From an uncultured Pseudomonadota bacterium (GTDB lineage: Bacteria > Pseudomonadota > Gammaproteobacteria > Burkholderiales > SG8-39): a stretch of DNA of 14,380 nt. Below, piece by piece: positions 1 to 7,151 of the stretch (position 1 is the first letter of the stretch; the number at the start of each line of letters is the position of its first letter). Made by a program: the position numbers and the translations under genes. The notes beneath the pieces are model-generated. The model made no database searches. It saw only the letters and a program-made list of their open reading frames with translations, and was not told the origin of the DNA. The DNA is taken from contig CAITSH010000222.1 in the NCBI GenBank assembly GCA_903895005.1, positions 1 to 14,380 of the forward strand, written 5' to 3'.

Positions 1-97
1 TGAAAGATACCGTGGGAATTGGAACGGTGATTATAGCGGGGCGGGGGGGGGAGCAAATGTCCGCACCGCGGTGCTGCGGGGCTCTTTACAATGCTGC

Positions 98-817
98 ATG
101 AGCGAATTCAAGCACCTCGCCCTCTTAACGTTGCTGATCCTGCCGCCGGACCCGGCCCTGGCAGAGCGCCGCGTCATCGCCGTGGACATAGGCCATTACC
201 ACGGTGCACCCGGTGCCACCAGCGCGCGGGGCCGCGCGGAGTTTGAGTTCAACCGCGACCTCGCCCGGGACATCGTAGCGGCCCTAGGGGATCGCGGATT
301 CGCGATCAGGCTGATAGGTGAAGACGGCGGCATGGTGCGCCTGACCGATCGCAGTCGCGCCGCACGCGGGGCGGCCTTGTTGTTGTCGGTGCACCACGAT
401 TCTGTCCAGCCGCATTTTTTGCAGGACTGGGAGCATGGTGGAATGCCGCGGCGCTTCAGCGACCGCTACGCCGGCTATTCGCTTTTCATTTCGGGCAAAA
501 ATCCGGCGCAAACGCAAAGCCTGACTTGCGCTTCGGCCATAGGTGCGGCGCTGCAGACGGGCGGGTTTGTGCATTCGCCCCACCATGCCGAGCGTATTGC
601 CGGCGAAATGAAGCGCTACGCCGACCGGCGCAACGGCGTGCATTTTTACGACAACCTGGTTGTGCTCAAGACGGCACACCAGGCGGCGTTGCTGATTGAG
701 GCCGGCGTCATTGTCAATCGCGACGAGGAATCGCGCATCGCCGCGCCTGACGCGCGGACGGCCTTTGCGCAGGCTGTCGCCGCCGGGGTGGGAAACTGCC
801 TGTCCGGTGCCCCCTGA
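98..817 (+). CDS. Exported N-acetylmuramoyl-L-alanine amidase (Amidase_3 family)
   Basis: Predicted zinc hydrolase of the AmiA/B/C family, which cuts the amide bond between MurNAc and the stem peptide in the periplasm. The 239-residue protein begins with a hydrophobic signal peptide (about residues 1-22, ending PALA). Family metal ligands are visible: His33 in VDIGHYHG, Glu48 before FEFNRDLA, and His99 in LLSVHHDS. A catalytic-type Glu201 lies in ALLIEAGVIVN. It is only the catalytic domain, with no AMIN or LysM module. I chose ATG 98 because the signal peptide follows it directly. GTG 71 is an in-frame alternative, and the frame stays open to the left edge, so a longer N-terminus cannot be excluded from this window. 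No strong Shine-Dalgarno precedes ATG 98. Family assignment is firm; the physiological role (cell separation or recycling) is not shown. Confidence 0.85.
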   Translation: MSEFKHLALLTLLILPPDPALAERRVIAVDIGHYHGAPGATSARGRAEFEFNRDLARDIVAALGDRGFAIRLIGEDGGMVRLTDRSRAARGAALLLSVHHDSVQPHFLQDWEHGGMPRRFSDRYAGYSLFISGKNPAQTQSLTCASAIGAALQTGGFVHSPHHAERIAGEMKRYADRRNGVHFYDNLVVLKTAHQAALLIEAGVIVNRDEESRIAAPDARTAFAQAVAAGVGNCLSGAP

Positions 818-830
818 GTCCGGAGGGTCT

Positions 831-859
831 TTGACCGCCCAGCCGATTGACGGTAAAAT
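831..859 (+). promoter_or_regulatory. Sigma70-like promoter for the cytochrome c pair
   Basis: TTGACC (831-836) and TAAAAT (854-859) are separated by exactly 17 bases, giving a near-consensus -35/-10 pair. The predicted start near 866 would leave a leader of about 105 bases before the first cytochrome. It starts just past the amidase stop, which suggests the cytochromes are transcribed separately from the amidase. Confidence 0.6.
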
Positions 860-900
860 CCTTATGTTTTCAAGCACCCGCGCGACCCTGAGCCGCGACC

Positions 901-928
901 CTGGGCCGGTAACGCGGCAAGGGCCCAG
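901..928 (+). other. Inverted repeat (possible RNA hairpin) in cytochrome leader
   Basis: CTGGGCC (901-907) pairs perfectly with GGCCCAG (922-928) around a 14-base loop. It lies within the predicted 5' leader, just after a 13-base tandem direct repeat (881-893 and 894-906, one mismatch). There is no T-run after it, so it is not a standard terminator. A role in mRNA stability or control is speculative. Confidence 0.3.
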
Positions 929-970
929 TCCGGAACCGGCTTTCACTTTTAATTCATCCCGAGCGACCCA

Positions 971-1300
971 ATGAAGAAAATCCTGTTTGTATTCGCGTTG
1001 CTGGCCGGCAGTTCCGCCGCCTTTGCCCAGGACGCCCTCAAGGGCAATGCCGAGGCGGCCAAGAACAACAAGATCGCCATGTGCATCGGTTGCCACGGCG
1101 TGCCTTATTACAAGACAGCGTTTCCGGACGTCTACCACGTGCCGATGATCTCCGGGCAGGCGGAAGCCTATATCGTCAAGGCCTTGCAGGCTTATAAGTC
1201 GGGCGACCGCAAGCACCCGAGCATGCGCGGCATTGCGCTCGGCTTGTCGGACCAGGACATGGCGGACCTCGCCGCTTACTACGCCTCGCACAAGAACTGA
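971..1300 (+). CDS. Class I c-type cytochrome, single haem, exported
   Basis: Predicted periplasmic electron carrier of 109 residues. A Sec signal peptide (about residues 1-19, cleavage after AFA) is followed by one haem-binding CxxCH (Cys38, Cys41, His42). Met85 in HPSMRG is the likely distal ligand. The C-terminal helix LSDQDMADLAAYYAS is typical of cytochrome c553 and of the halves of cytochrome c4. It is followed after 14 bases by a second related cytochrome, so the two are probably cotranscribed from the promoter at 831-859. The redox partner is not shown; a terminal oxidase or a denitrification or sulfur-oxidation enzyme is possible. The start is fixed by the signal peptide, although the Shine-Dalgarno is poor. 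Confidence 0.9.
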   Translation: MKKILFVFALLAGSSAAFAQDALKGNAEAAKNNKIAMCIGCHGVPYYKTAFPDVYHVPMISGQAEAYIVKALQAYKSGDRKHPSMRGIALGLSDQDMADLAAYYASHKN

Positions 1301-1314
1301 ACGGAAAGCCCACC

Positions 1315-1668
1315 ATGATCAAACAAGCCATTTTCCTTGCCGCTGCGTTGTCGCTGTGCGCTTCGGCCCATGCCGCGGGCAATGCCGCTGAAGGCCAGAA
1401 AAAATCGACGCCTTGCGCCGCGTGCCACGGTGCCGACGGTAACGCCCCGGTAGGCCCCGACTTCCCCAAACTTGCCGGCCAGCACAAGGACTACCTTTAC
1501 AAGGTGCTGAGTGATTACAAGAGCGGCGTGCGCAAGAACGCCATCATGTCGGGGCAGGTCGCGAACCTTTCGCGCCAGGACATGGAAGACCTCGCCGCTT
1601 ACTTCTCGTCGCAGGCCGGTTCGCTGCACATCGTACCGATCAGCCGCCTCAAGGGTAGCGGGCACTAA
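1315..1668 (+). CDS. Class I c-type cytochrome, single haem, exported (second of pair)
   Basis: Predicted periplasmic monohaem cytochrome of 117 residues. The signal peptide is about residues 1-20 (ending AHA). The haem motif is CAACH (Cys34, Cys37, His38), followed by GADGNAPVGPDFPKLAGQH, the usual sequence of c553/c4-type domains. Met78 in NAIMSGQ is the likely distal ligand. LSRQDMEDLAAYFSSQ closely matches the C-terminal helix of the preceding cytochrome. Unlike its partner it carries an extra tail of about 15 residues (SLHIVPISRLKGSGH). GGAA at 1303-1306 is a reasonable ribosome binding site for ATG 1315. The pair resembles the two halves of a dihaem cytochrome c4 encoded as separate genes; that relation is inference. 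Confidence 0.9.
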   Translation: MIKQAIFLAAALSLCASAHAAGNAAEGQKKSTPCAACHGADGNAPVGPDFPKLAGQHKDYLYKVLSDYKSGVRKNAIMSGQVANLSRQDMEDLAAYFSSQAGSLHIVPISRLKGSGH

Positions 1669-1688
1669 ACGCCAGGCTGCTGTTTCGC

Positions 1689-1730
1689 AAACAAAGGGCC
1701 GGATCTTCAGGCCCTTTGTTTTTGGTTTTT
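1689..1730 (+). terminator. Intrinsic terminator after the cytochrome pair
   Basis: A perfect 12-base stem (1689-1700 with 1710-1721, core ACAAAGGGCC/GGCCCTTTGT) encloses a 9-base loop and is followed by T-rich TTTTTGGTTTTT. It lies between convergent genes. The reverse strand also has a TTTGTTT run after the same stem, so it may work more weakly for the leftward DUF1841 transcript too. Confidence 0.85.
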
Positions 1731-1772
1731 GTCCGGGGGGGGCGCCGCCGGTCGGGGCCGCGGGGGCGCCGT

Positions 1773-2198
1773 TCAGGCTTTGCGCCGAATGCACTCGAGA
1801 TAGGCATCGGCGTCCGGACCGGTGCCTTCGCGCTGGGCTTTCCACACGGTTTCACCGAGGCAGTCGAGCACGGCGTGTTCCGCTTCATGCCTGTCCCCCA
1901 TTGCAGTCTGGAGCCGCTCAAACTCTGCCTTTATGCCCGGCGGCTGGTCGATGCCCAGTTGCTCGGCGATGGCAAGGTGCAGCGAAAAATGCAGGAAGGG
2001 GTTGGTCTGGCCGTCTTGCGGCGTCCACTCGCGCGCGCCGTATCGCGCGCGATCATCGAGAATGACGTGGTATTCGGGGTGGCGCAGCACGATGTCGAGG
2101 GCGGTTGTCTCCAGTCCTTCCAGGGGCGCCTCCCTGCGGTATTTGGTCCACAGGTCGAAAAAGAAATTGCGGACTTCGTCGCGGCTTGGACTGAACAT
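1773..2198 (-). CDS. DUF1841 family protein, function unknown
   Basis: A 141-residue protein with no signal peptide or membrane segment. The N-terminus (SRDEVRNFFFDLWTKYR), the ALDIVLRHPEYHVIL block and TNPFLHFSLHLAIAEQLGID followed by QPPGI match what I recall of the DUF1841 family, a small conserved protein of Beta- and Gammaproteobacteria. Several histidines in HPEYH and HFSLHLA could bind metal, but this is only an observation. The start ATG at 2198 lies one base after the nth stop codon, so it is almost certainly translated from the nth transcript. Its link to base-excision repair is by position only; no function should be assigned. Confidence 0.8.
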   Translation of the reverse strand: MFSPSRDEVRNFFFDLWTKYRREAPLEGLETTALDIVLRHPEYHVILDDRARYGAREWTPQDGQTNPFLHFSLHLAIAEQLGIDQPPGIKAEFERLQTAMGDRHEAEHAVLDCLGETVWKAQREGTGPDADAYLECIRRKA

Positions 2199-2199
2199 G

Positions 2200-2838
2200 T
2201 CAGGCGGCCTTGGTCTTTGAGCGGAATTCGCACAGGTCGGCGATGCCGCAGGACGGGCACTCAGGCGTGCGCGCCTTGCAGATGTAGCGACCGTGCAGGA
2301 TCAGCCAGTGATGGGCGTCAAGCTTGAATTCGTCGGGGACGAACTTGAGCAGGCGCTTTTCGACTTCATCGACATTCTTTCCCGGTGCTAGGCCGATACG
2401 GTTGGACACGCGGAAGATATGCGTGTCTACGGCGATGGTCGGCTGGCCGAAGGCGGTGTTGAGGATCACGTTGGCGGTCTTGCGGCCGACGCCGGGCAGG
2501 GCCTCAAGTGCCTCGCGCGTTTGCGGCACCTCGCCGCCGTGGTTTTCCACGAGCAGGCGGCAGGTTTCGATGATGTGCTTCGCCTTGGAGTGAAACAATC
2601 CGATGGTACGAATGTATGTGACCAGTTTTTCCAGTCCGAGCTTGTGAATCGCCTGTGGTGTGCGTGCAACCGGATAGAGCTTGCGTGTGGCGAGATTGAC
2701 CCCCTTGTCCGTGGCCTGCGCGGAAAGGATCACTGCGATCAGCAGTTCAAAGGGCGTGGTGTATTCGAGTTCCGTGCGTGGTGCCGGATTGGCGGCCCGG
2801 AGGCGGGTAAAAATAGCGTGGCGCTTTTGCGGGTTCAT
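2200..2838 (-). CDS. nth: Endonuclease III (DNA glycosylase/AP lyase)
   Basis: Base-excision repair enzyme that removes oxidised pyrimidines and cleaves the AP site. The 212-residue protein aligns by eye over its whole length with E. coli Nth (211 residues). The helix-hairpin-helix ALPGVGRKTANVIL carries the catalytic lysine (equivalent to Lys120). The TIAVDTHIFRVSNR segment carries the catalytic aspartate (Asp138). The C-terminal 4Fe-4S motif Cys-X6-Cys-X2-Cys-X5-Cys is intact. I chose ATG 2838 because it matches the family N-terminus; a 14-codon upstream extension has no family similarity. The gene lies downstream of rsxB and is tightly linked to the DUF1841 gene. In E. coli nth is the last gene of the rsx operon, so the rsxB-nth neighbourhood is familiar. 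Confidence 0.97.
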   Translation of the reverse strand: MNPQKRHAIFTRLRAANPAPRTELEYTTPFELLIAVILSAQATDKGVNLATRKLYPVARTPQAIHKLGLEKLVTYIRTIGLFHSKAKHIIETCRLLVENHGGEVPQTREALEALPGVGRKTANVILNTAFGQPTIAVDTHIFRVSNRIGLAPGKNVDEVEKRLLKFVPDEFKLDAHHWLILHGRYICKARTPECPSCGIADLCEFRSKTKAA

Positions 2839-2931
2839 GGATCTGTCGTGGCGATCAGCAGGGGCAATCGGCGGAGGCAATCAGCCATGGTAGCAGGGGC
2901 GCAACGCAGCGCCTGCGGGAGTCGGGCATAG

Positions 2932-2964
2932 GCCGGAAACCCGCGCCTGGCGCGGCTTTCCGGC
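2932..2964. repeat. Long imperfect palindrome between nth and rsxB
   Basis: Arms 2932-2947 and 2949-2964 are 16 bases each, complementary at 15 positions and separated by one base. As RNA this would give a very stable GC-rich hairpin with about a three-base loop. It lies 27 bases beyond the rsxB stop and upstream of nth. No T-run follows on either strand, so it is not a classical intrinsic terminator. It could be an mRNA 3'-end stabiliser, a processing site or a dispersed repeat unit. Confidence 0.6.
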
Positions 2965-2991
2965 TTGTGGTGCTAGTATCAGGGTCGGCCT

Positions 2992-3630
2992 TCATGGCTT
3001 TTTTTCGGCTTGGCGCTGCCGTGCGCGCGCCAACGCCGCTTCGATCACGGCGCGCTTGGGGTCGTCCATGCCTTCACGTTGTGCGCGGGTTTGTCGCGCC
3101 AGTTTTTCCAGCCGCTCTTTTTCGTCGCGCGCCAGGCGGGCGTTGCGCGATTCGAAGCGTTCGCGCGCGGCGGTGGCCTGCGCATCATCCCAGGAGCCGA
3201 GCGCAGGCGGGGCTGGCGGCATGGAAATGCAATCAACAGGACAAGGCGGCACGCACAGGTCGCATCCGGTACAAAGCGCCGCCAGCACGGTGTGCATCAA
3301 TTTTGGTGCGCCGATGATGGCATCGACCGGGCAGGCCTGAATGCACAGGGTGCAACCAATGCACAGCGATTCATCGATCAGTGCGACGCGGCGCTGACCT
3401 TCCGTGCCGCGCGTCGGGTCAAGCGGCTTGGTTTCACGCCCAGTCAGGACGGAGAGTTTTGTGATGCCGGCAGCTCCGCCGGGCGGGCAGCGGTTGATGT
3501 CGGCCTCGCCCGTGGCCATGGCCTCGGCATAGGGCTTGCATCCGGTGAACCCGCACTTGGTGCATTGCGTCTGCGGCAGCAGGGCATTAATGCGTTCGGC
3601 GAGGGTGGCGGCAGCGGGGGGCGGGTTCAT
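2992..3630 (-). CDS. rsxB: RsxB/RnfB-like electron-transport ferredoxin
   Basis: Iron-sulfur protein of 212 residues related to subunit B of the Rnf/Rsx complex. The N-terminal 4Fe-4S module has Cys23, Cys26, Cys31 and Cys48 (CTKCGFTGC...RCPPGG). Two ferredoxin clusters follow at Cys90/93/96/100 ([12 protein letters not shown]) and Cys120/123/126/130 ([12 protein letters not shown]). The hydrophobic N-terminal anchor of E. coli RsxB is absent, and a charged, probably helical tail rich in Arg, Glu and Lys replaces its end; I recall this layout from Betaproteobacteria. ATG 3630 was preferred to the in-frame TTG at 3696 because the family similarity begins there. No rsxA, C, D, G or E is present in the window, so it may act as a stand-alone ferredoxin. 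Confidence 0.85.
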   Translation of the reverse strand: MNPPPAAATLAERINALLPQTQCTKCGFTGCKPYAEAMATGEADINRCPPGGAAGITKLSVLTGRETKPLDPTRGTEGQRRVALIDESLCIGCTLCIQACPVDAIIGAPKLMHTVLAALCTGCDLCVPPCPVDCISMPPAPPALGSWDDAQATAARERFESRNARLARDEKERLEKLARQTRAQREGMDDPKRAVIEAALARARQRQAEKKP

Positions 3631-3763
3631 TCTGTCAGGTTCTTGTGAATCATAGGCATTGTAAGGCCTGCGGTTTAAGTGCTGGCGGTCGGACAAACGC
3701 GCAGCTGCAATCTGGGCGGCGCCCCGGCGCCGATCTGGTGCGGCGGGGCGGGGGAATACGTTG

Positions 3764-4789
3764 TCAGCGCGGGAGGGGGGAAAGCAGGGCGCGCCGGACT
3801 TCCGAGATCAGTCGCGGCCCGCGATAAATGAGGCCGCTGTACATCTGAACAAGGCTTGCGCCTGCGTCGAGCTTGGCGCGTGCATCTTCACCTGAGAAAA
3901 TGCCGCCGGCGCCGATGATTGGCACGCGTCCGGCGAATTCGGTGGCGAGGAGGCGGATCACGCGGTTTGACGGTGCGAATACCGGCGCGCCCGAAAGTCC
4001 GCCGGCCTCATCCCCGTGGGGCAGGCCCCTGACGGCGTCGCGCGCAATGGTGGTGTTGGTTGCGATTACCGCGTCCAGGCCGTGCGCGAGCACCAGCCGG
4101 GCAATGGCGCCCAATTCTTCGTCGTTGAGGTCGGGGGCGATTTTCAGTGCCAGCGGCATGCGCTTGCCATGTACCCGCGCGAGGCGGTCGCGTGTCCGGA
4201 CAATCGCGGCCAGCAGGCTCTTCAGCGCGTCGCTTGCCTGGAGTTGCCGCAGATTCTTGGTGTTGGGTGACGAGACGTTGACCGTCACGTAGCTGGCGTA
4301 GGCGTAGACCCGTTCGAGGCAGATGAGATAGTCGCCTTCGGCGGCGTCGATGGGCGTGTCGAGGTTCTTCCCGATATTGACGCCGACGATGCCGCGATAG
4401 CGCATGTTTTGCAGGTTGGTGACGAGGTAATCCACGCCCTGATTGTTGAATCCCAGGCGGTTGATGATGGCGTTGGCCCCGGTGAGCCGGAAAATGCGCG
4501 GCCGCGGGTTGCCCGGCTGCGGGCGCGGCGTGACCGAGCCCACTTCTATGAAGCCGAAGCCGAGCGCGGCAAGCGCATCGATATGCTCACCGTTCTTGTC
4601 CAGACCGGCGGCAAGGCCGACGGGGTTGGGGAAGGTCATGCCCATGAGCTTGACCGGCGCGTCGGGGGCGGAACCTGCAACAAGTCGGCCCAGCTTCAGC
4701 CGTGAAGCGAGTTCAAGCCCCGCCAGGCTGACGCCGTGGGCGTCTTCGGGGTCCATTTGAAACAGGAAGGGACGTAGCAGGCCGTACAT
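3764..4789 (-). CDS. pyrD: Dihydroorotate dehydrogenase (quinone), class 2
   Basis: Fourth step of pyrimidine synthesis: oxidises dihydroorotate to orotate with FMN and passes electrons to membrane quinone. The 341-residue length and the N-terminal amphipathic extension ([18 protein letters not shown]) are typical of membrane-associated class 2 enzymes. Family blocks visible are [41 protein letters not shown] and [14 protein letters not shown], in which Ser174 matches the catalytic base of the E. coli enzyme. The C-terminal [20 protein letters not shown] and [12 protein letters not shown] form the FMN phosphate site. No Shine-Dalgarno precedes ATG 4789, and a promoter-like element lies immediately upstream (see separate entry). 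It has no functional link to its neighbours. Confidence 0.97.
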   Translation of the reverse strand: MYGLLRPFLFQMDPEDAHGVSLAGLELASRLKLGRLVAGSAPDAPVKLMGMTFPNPVGLAAGLDKNGEHIDALAALGFGFIEVGSVTPRPQPGNPRPRIFRLTGANAIINRLGFNNQGVDYLVTNLQNMRYRGIVGVNIGKNLDTPIDAAEGDYLICLERVYAYASYVTVNVSSPNTKNLRQLQASDALKSLLAAIVRTRDRLARVHGKRMPLALKIAPDLNDEELGAIARLVLAHGLDAVIATNTTIARDAVRGLPHGDEAGGLSGAPVFAPSNRVIRLLATEFAGRVPIIGAGGIFSGEDARAKLDAGASLVQMYSGLIYRGPRLISEVRRALLSPLPR

Positions 4790-4797
4790 GGGCGCGG

Positions 4798-4806
4798 ATT
4801 TTAACA
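4798..4806 (-). promoter_or_regulatory. Extended -10 element directly upstream of pyrD
   Basis: On the - strand TGTTAAAAT reads as an extended -10 (TGn plus TAAAAT). Only 8 bases separate it from the pyrD ATG at 4789, so transcription would begin at or next to the A of the start codon. No convincing -35 is visible at 16-18 bases. The absence of a Shine-Dalgarno fits a leaderless message. This is a sequence-based prediction only. Confidence 0.4.
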
Positions 4807-4846
4807 GAGCCGGTGATGCGTTCCGCGGCGACGACGACGGAATGGA

Positions 4847-5605
4847 TCAGGCTGCGTCGTCGTCGGTGCGGCCGGTGTCGCCGGTTTCAAGGGCAGCCCA
4901 TGCGCCGTTGACCAATCCCTCAATCGGCTTGAAGCGTGACTTGTAGGCCATCTTGCGGCTTTCGGCTATCCAATAACCCAGATACAGGTAGGGCAGACCG
5001 AGGCTGCGGCACTGCTCTATCTGCCACAGGATGTTATAGGTGCCAAGACTTGCGCCGCTGATGTCCGGGTCGAAGAAGGTATAGACCGAGGAAATGCCGT
5101 CGGCAAGGAAATCGACGATGCTGACCATGACGAGCCTGCCCTCGTCGCGGAACTCGACCAACCGCGTATTGACACGGCTTTGCAGCAGGAAGTGCGAATA
5201 CTGATCGCGGCTATCCTGGTCCATGCCGCCACCGGCATGGCGTTGCGCCTGGTAGCGCAGGTACAGGTTGTAGTGCTCTATGCGAAACCGCAGTCCCTGT
5301 GTCGTGGCTTCAAGGTGTTGGTGTTTCGCGCGTGCGCGCTTCTGGTGGCGCGCCATGCTGAATTCGTTGACCGGAATACGCACCGGAACGCAGGCGCGGC
5401 ATGCATCGCAGTAAGGCCGATAGGTGAAGATGCCGCTGCGACGAAAGCCGAGCCGCACCAGATCGCCATACAACTCGGTGCTGATGAGGTGGCTGGGGGT
5501 GGCGACCTGCGAGCGCGCCATTTTTCCCTGCAGGTAGCTGCAGGGGTAGGGCGCCGTAACGTTGAACTGCAGTACTGCGTGGGGAAGGTCGTTAAGCTGC
5601 GACAT
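4847..5605 (-). CDS. bpt: Aspartate/glutamate leucyltransferase (Bpt, N-degron pathway)
   Basis: Cytosolic aminoacyl-tRNA-protein transferase that adds Leu to N-terminal Asp or Glu, marking proteins for ClpS-ClpAP. The 252-residue protein has the cysteine-bearing N-terminal ATE_N domain ([15 protein letters not shown] and [20 protein letters not shown]). The C-terminal ATE_C GNAT-like domain follows ([24 protein letters not shown], then [18 protein letters not shown] and [20 protein letters not shown]). This matches the bacterial Bpt/Ate family. Its start overlaps the end of aat by 14 bases (5592-5605), so the two N-degron enzymes are translated from one message. The acidic C-terminal tail (TDDDAA) is not conserved in the family as I know it. 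Confidence 0.95.
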   Translation of the reverse strand: MSQLNDLPHAVLQFNVTAPYPCSYLQGKMARSQVATPSHLISTELYGDLVRLGFRRSGIFTYRPYCDACRACVPVRIPVNEFSMARHQKRARAKHQHLEATTQGLRFRIEHYNLYLRYQAQRHAGGGMDQDSRDQYSHFLLQSRVNTRLVEFRDEGRLVMVSIVDFLADGISSVYTFFDPDISGASLGTYNILWQIEQCRSLGLPYLYLGYWIAESRKMAYKSRFKPIEGLVNGAWAALETGDTGRTDDDAA

Positions 5606-6296
5606 CGATGCGGTTGCTCGAGATCCAGTTGCCGGTCGGGAGCGCGTAGTTTATCAACTCCGTCAGCCGTTGTGAGAATTCCGGCCGGGGTATTTCGCGC
5701 GCGCCCATGGATGCGAGGTGGCCGGTGTGCATCTGGCAGTCGATCATGCCAAAGCCGCGCTCTTCGAGCTGGTGCGCCAGGTGTACCAAAGCGATTTTTG
5801 ATGCATCGCGCCGGCGCGTAAACATGGATTCTCCGTAAAACATGCCGCCTATCGCCATGCCGTACAGCCCTCCGGCGAGTTCTCCGTCCATCCATGTTTC
5901 GACGGAGTGGGCGTAACCCAGGGCGTGAAGTCGGGTGTAGGCGGTGATCATCGGATCGGTGATCCAGGAGCCGTCCTGCCCGCACCGTGGCTCGGCGCAC
6001 GCAATCATCACCTGTTCGAAGGCCGTGTCAAAACGCACCTCGTAACGGGCGTTGCGCAATACCTTGCCGAGCGAACGGGAAATTTTTATTTCGGACGGGA
6101 ACAGCACCATGCGCGGATCCGGACTCCACCATAGCACCGGCTGTCCCGCCGAAAACCAGGGGAAAATACCGTTGCGGTACGCCGCAAGCAGGCGTTCTGC
6201 GCCAAGGTCGCCGCCGGCAGCAAGCAGGCCGTTGGGTTCCTTGAGCGCAGATTCCACCGGTGGGAATGGCGCGTTGCCCTCCAGCCAGGGAATCAT
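5592..6296 (-). CDS. aat: Leucyl/phenylalanyl-tRNA--protein transferase
   Basis: Transfers Leu or Phe from its tRNA to proteins with N-terminal Lys or Arg, creating destabilising N-termini for ClpS-ClpAP. The 234-residue protein has the normal family length. It shows the signature blocks [72 protein letters not shown] and [23 protein letters not shown] 6296 begins the usual MIPWLEG-type N-terminus, although no clear Shine-Dalgarno precedes it. It overlaps bpt, which acts in the same pathway on acidic N-termini. The 82-base gap to the upstream Rieske gene holds a hairpin, so the aat-bpt pair may be a separate transcription unit. Confidence 0.97.
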   Translation of the reverse strand: MIPWLEGNAPFPPVESALKEPNGLLAAGGDLGAERLLAAYRNGIFPWFSAGQPVLWWSPDPRMVLFPSEIKISRSLGKVLRNARYEVRFDTAFEQVMIACAEPRCGQDGSWITDPMITAYTRLHALGYAHSVETWMDGELAGGLYGMAIGGMFYGESMFTRRRDASKIALVHLAHQLEERGFGMIDCQMHTGHLASMGAREIPRPEFSQRLTELINYALPTGNWISSNRIDVAA

Positions 6297-6356
6297 CGGT
6301 CGTTCAACGGTTGCAGTGCTCGCGTTTGAGAGGAGGCATCGTAAAGGGTGCGCGTT

Positions 6357-6376
6357 GCAGATTCCGGCGAATCTGC
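6357..6376. repeat. Perfect inverted repeat between the Rieske gene and aat
   Basis: GCAGATTC and GAATCTGC flank a CGGC loop, giving an 8-base perfect stem. It starts two bases after the Rieske-gene stop codon on the - strand. There is no T-run after it in that direction, so it could be a weak or Rho-assisted end signal, or an mRNA-stabilising hairpin. Confidence 0.4.
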
Positions 6377-6378
6377 TA

Positions 6379-7083
6379 TCAGCACTTTACCTGCTGCCGG
6401 CAGTATTGCGTCAGTTCACGCACGACACATGCGCCTTCGACCGCACTTTGCGCCTTGCCGCCATGTTCGACGGCGAGGCGGAATTCAAATTTTGAAAAAA
6501 AATCGCTGAACATCTCACCGCCAAGCGTACCCACGGCATGGAGCTCGTCTCGAACGCCGTCGTGATCGAGCAGGATCGCGGCGAGCGGTTGGGGCGCGGG
6601 TCCGGCGAGTACCTTGCCTCCCTCGGCCGGATCATACTGGCTGTGCTCGGAGCAGCAGTGAATGACCTGGGAAAACCGGTTTTGCACCGACGCCTCGGCG
6701 CGGTAGCTGATGAAACTGATGTCGCGGGTCGGATACGTGAGCTTGTGCGCGCAGATTGCCGAGTACGCAACGATGCTTGCGCCGGGGCCGACACCGCCTT
6801 GCCATTCGTAGGATTTTGCATCGGCTGTTTTGAGGCTGGCCCTGGCTTTTGCCGGCTTGCCCAGATTTAGCAGGAAACACGGCGTCCCGGCAAACGGATA
6901 GTGGAAAATATAGTTGCGATTGGCTGCAAGTGCGGCAACCCGCAGCGGCCTGCCGTTGGGATCAACGAGGCGGGCACGGCCATAAAACCGGGGCTTTGCG
7001 TTTTCCTGTGCCAGCGAGGACATCGAGGCAGTGACGGCCGAAACCGCACAGGCGCTGATGAACCGGCGACGCTGCATGCCCAT
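6379..7083 (-). CDS. Tat-exported Rieske-type [2Fe-2S] protein
   Basis: Predicted periplasmic iron-sulfur protein of 234 residues. The N-terminus ([17 protein letters not shown], then ...SSLAQ) has a twin-arginine motif RRRFI, a hydrophobic stretch and a likely cleavage site, as expected for a folded cofactor protein. The Rieske ligands appear as Cys111-x-His113 (ICAHKLTYP) and Cys144-x2-His147 ([10 protein letters not shown]), followed by a Gly-Pro loop ([12 protein letters not shown]). The gap of 30 residues between the two ligand pairs is longer than the 15-17 usual in bc1 and arsenite-oxidase Rieske domains. Two extra Cys (143 and the C-terminal residue) are present. ATG 7083 was chosen because GGGGG lies about 8 bases upstream. 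The partner is unknown: there is no cytochrome b or oxidase gene beside it. Confidence 0.75.
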   Translation of the reverse strand: MGMQRRRFISACAVSAVTASMSSLAQENAKPRFYGRARLVDPNGRPLRVAALAANRNYIFHYPFAGTPCFLLNLGKPAKARASLKTADAKSYEWQGGVGPGASIVAYSAICAHKLTYPTRDISFISYRAEASVQNRFSQVIHCCSEHSQYDPAEGGKVLAGPAPQPLAAILLDHDGVRDELHAVGTLGGEMFSDFFSKFEFRLAVEHGGKAQSAVEGACVVRELTQYCRQQVKC

Positions 7084-7115
7084 GTAAAAACCCCCGTGCA
7101 AACCGTATCAACTTC

Positions 7116-7144
7116 AGGCTAGCCAAGGCCGGCGATGCTGTCAA
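7116..7144 (-). promoter_or_regulatory. Sigma70-like promoter for the Rieske gene
   Basis: On the - strand a perfect -35 TTGACA (7144-7139) and a weaker -10 TAGCCT (7121-7116) are spaced by 17 bases. The predicted start near 7109 would leave a 5' leader of about 26 bases. The strong -35 sits in the short gap behind the NUDIX gene, which suggests that the Rieske gene has its own promoter. Confidence 0.4.
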
Positions 7145-7151
7145 TCTGCGC

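Noticed and set aside
284..1291. A 335-codon frame on the - strand across the amidase and first cytochrome
   Set aside because: It lies antisense to two genes with clear signal peptides and catalytic or haem motifs. Its translation has no recognisable domain, and long antisense frames are expected at this GC content.
1741..1770. GGCGCC-flanked GC-rich inverted repeat as a terminator for the DUF1841 transcript
   Set aside because: Only the six-base ends pair cleanly, the - strand continues into C- and A-rich sequence without a T-run, and a better shared terminator lies just beyond.
3010..3648. A 212-codon + strand frame over rsxB
   Set aside because: It is exactly antisense to a gene with twelve correctly spaced cluster cysteines and has no features of its own.
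3718..3731. GGCGCC-CC-GGCGCC palindrome between pyrD and rsxB
   Set aside because: The two-base loop cannot form as drawn, and short GC palindromes are frequent in this sequence; no T-run or promoter context supports it.
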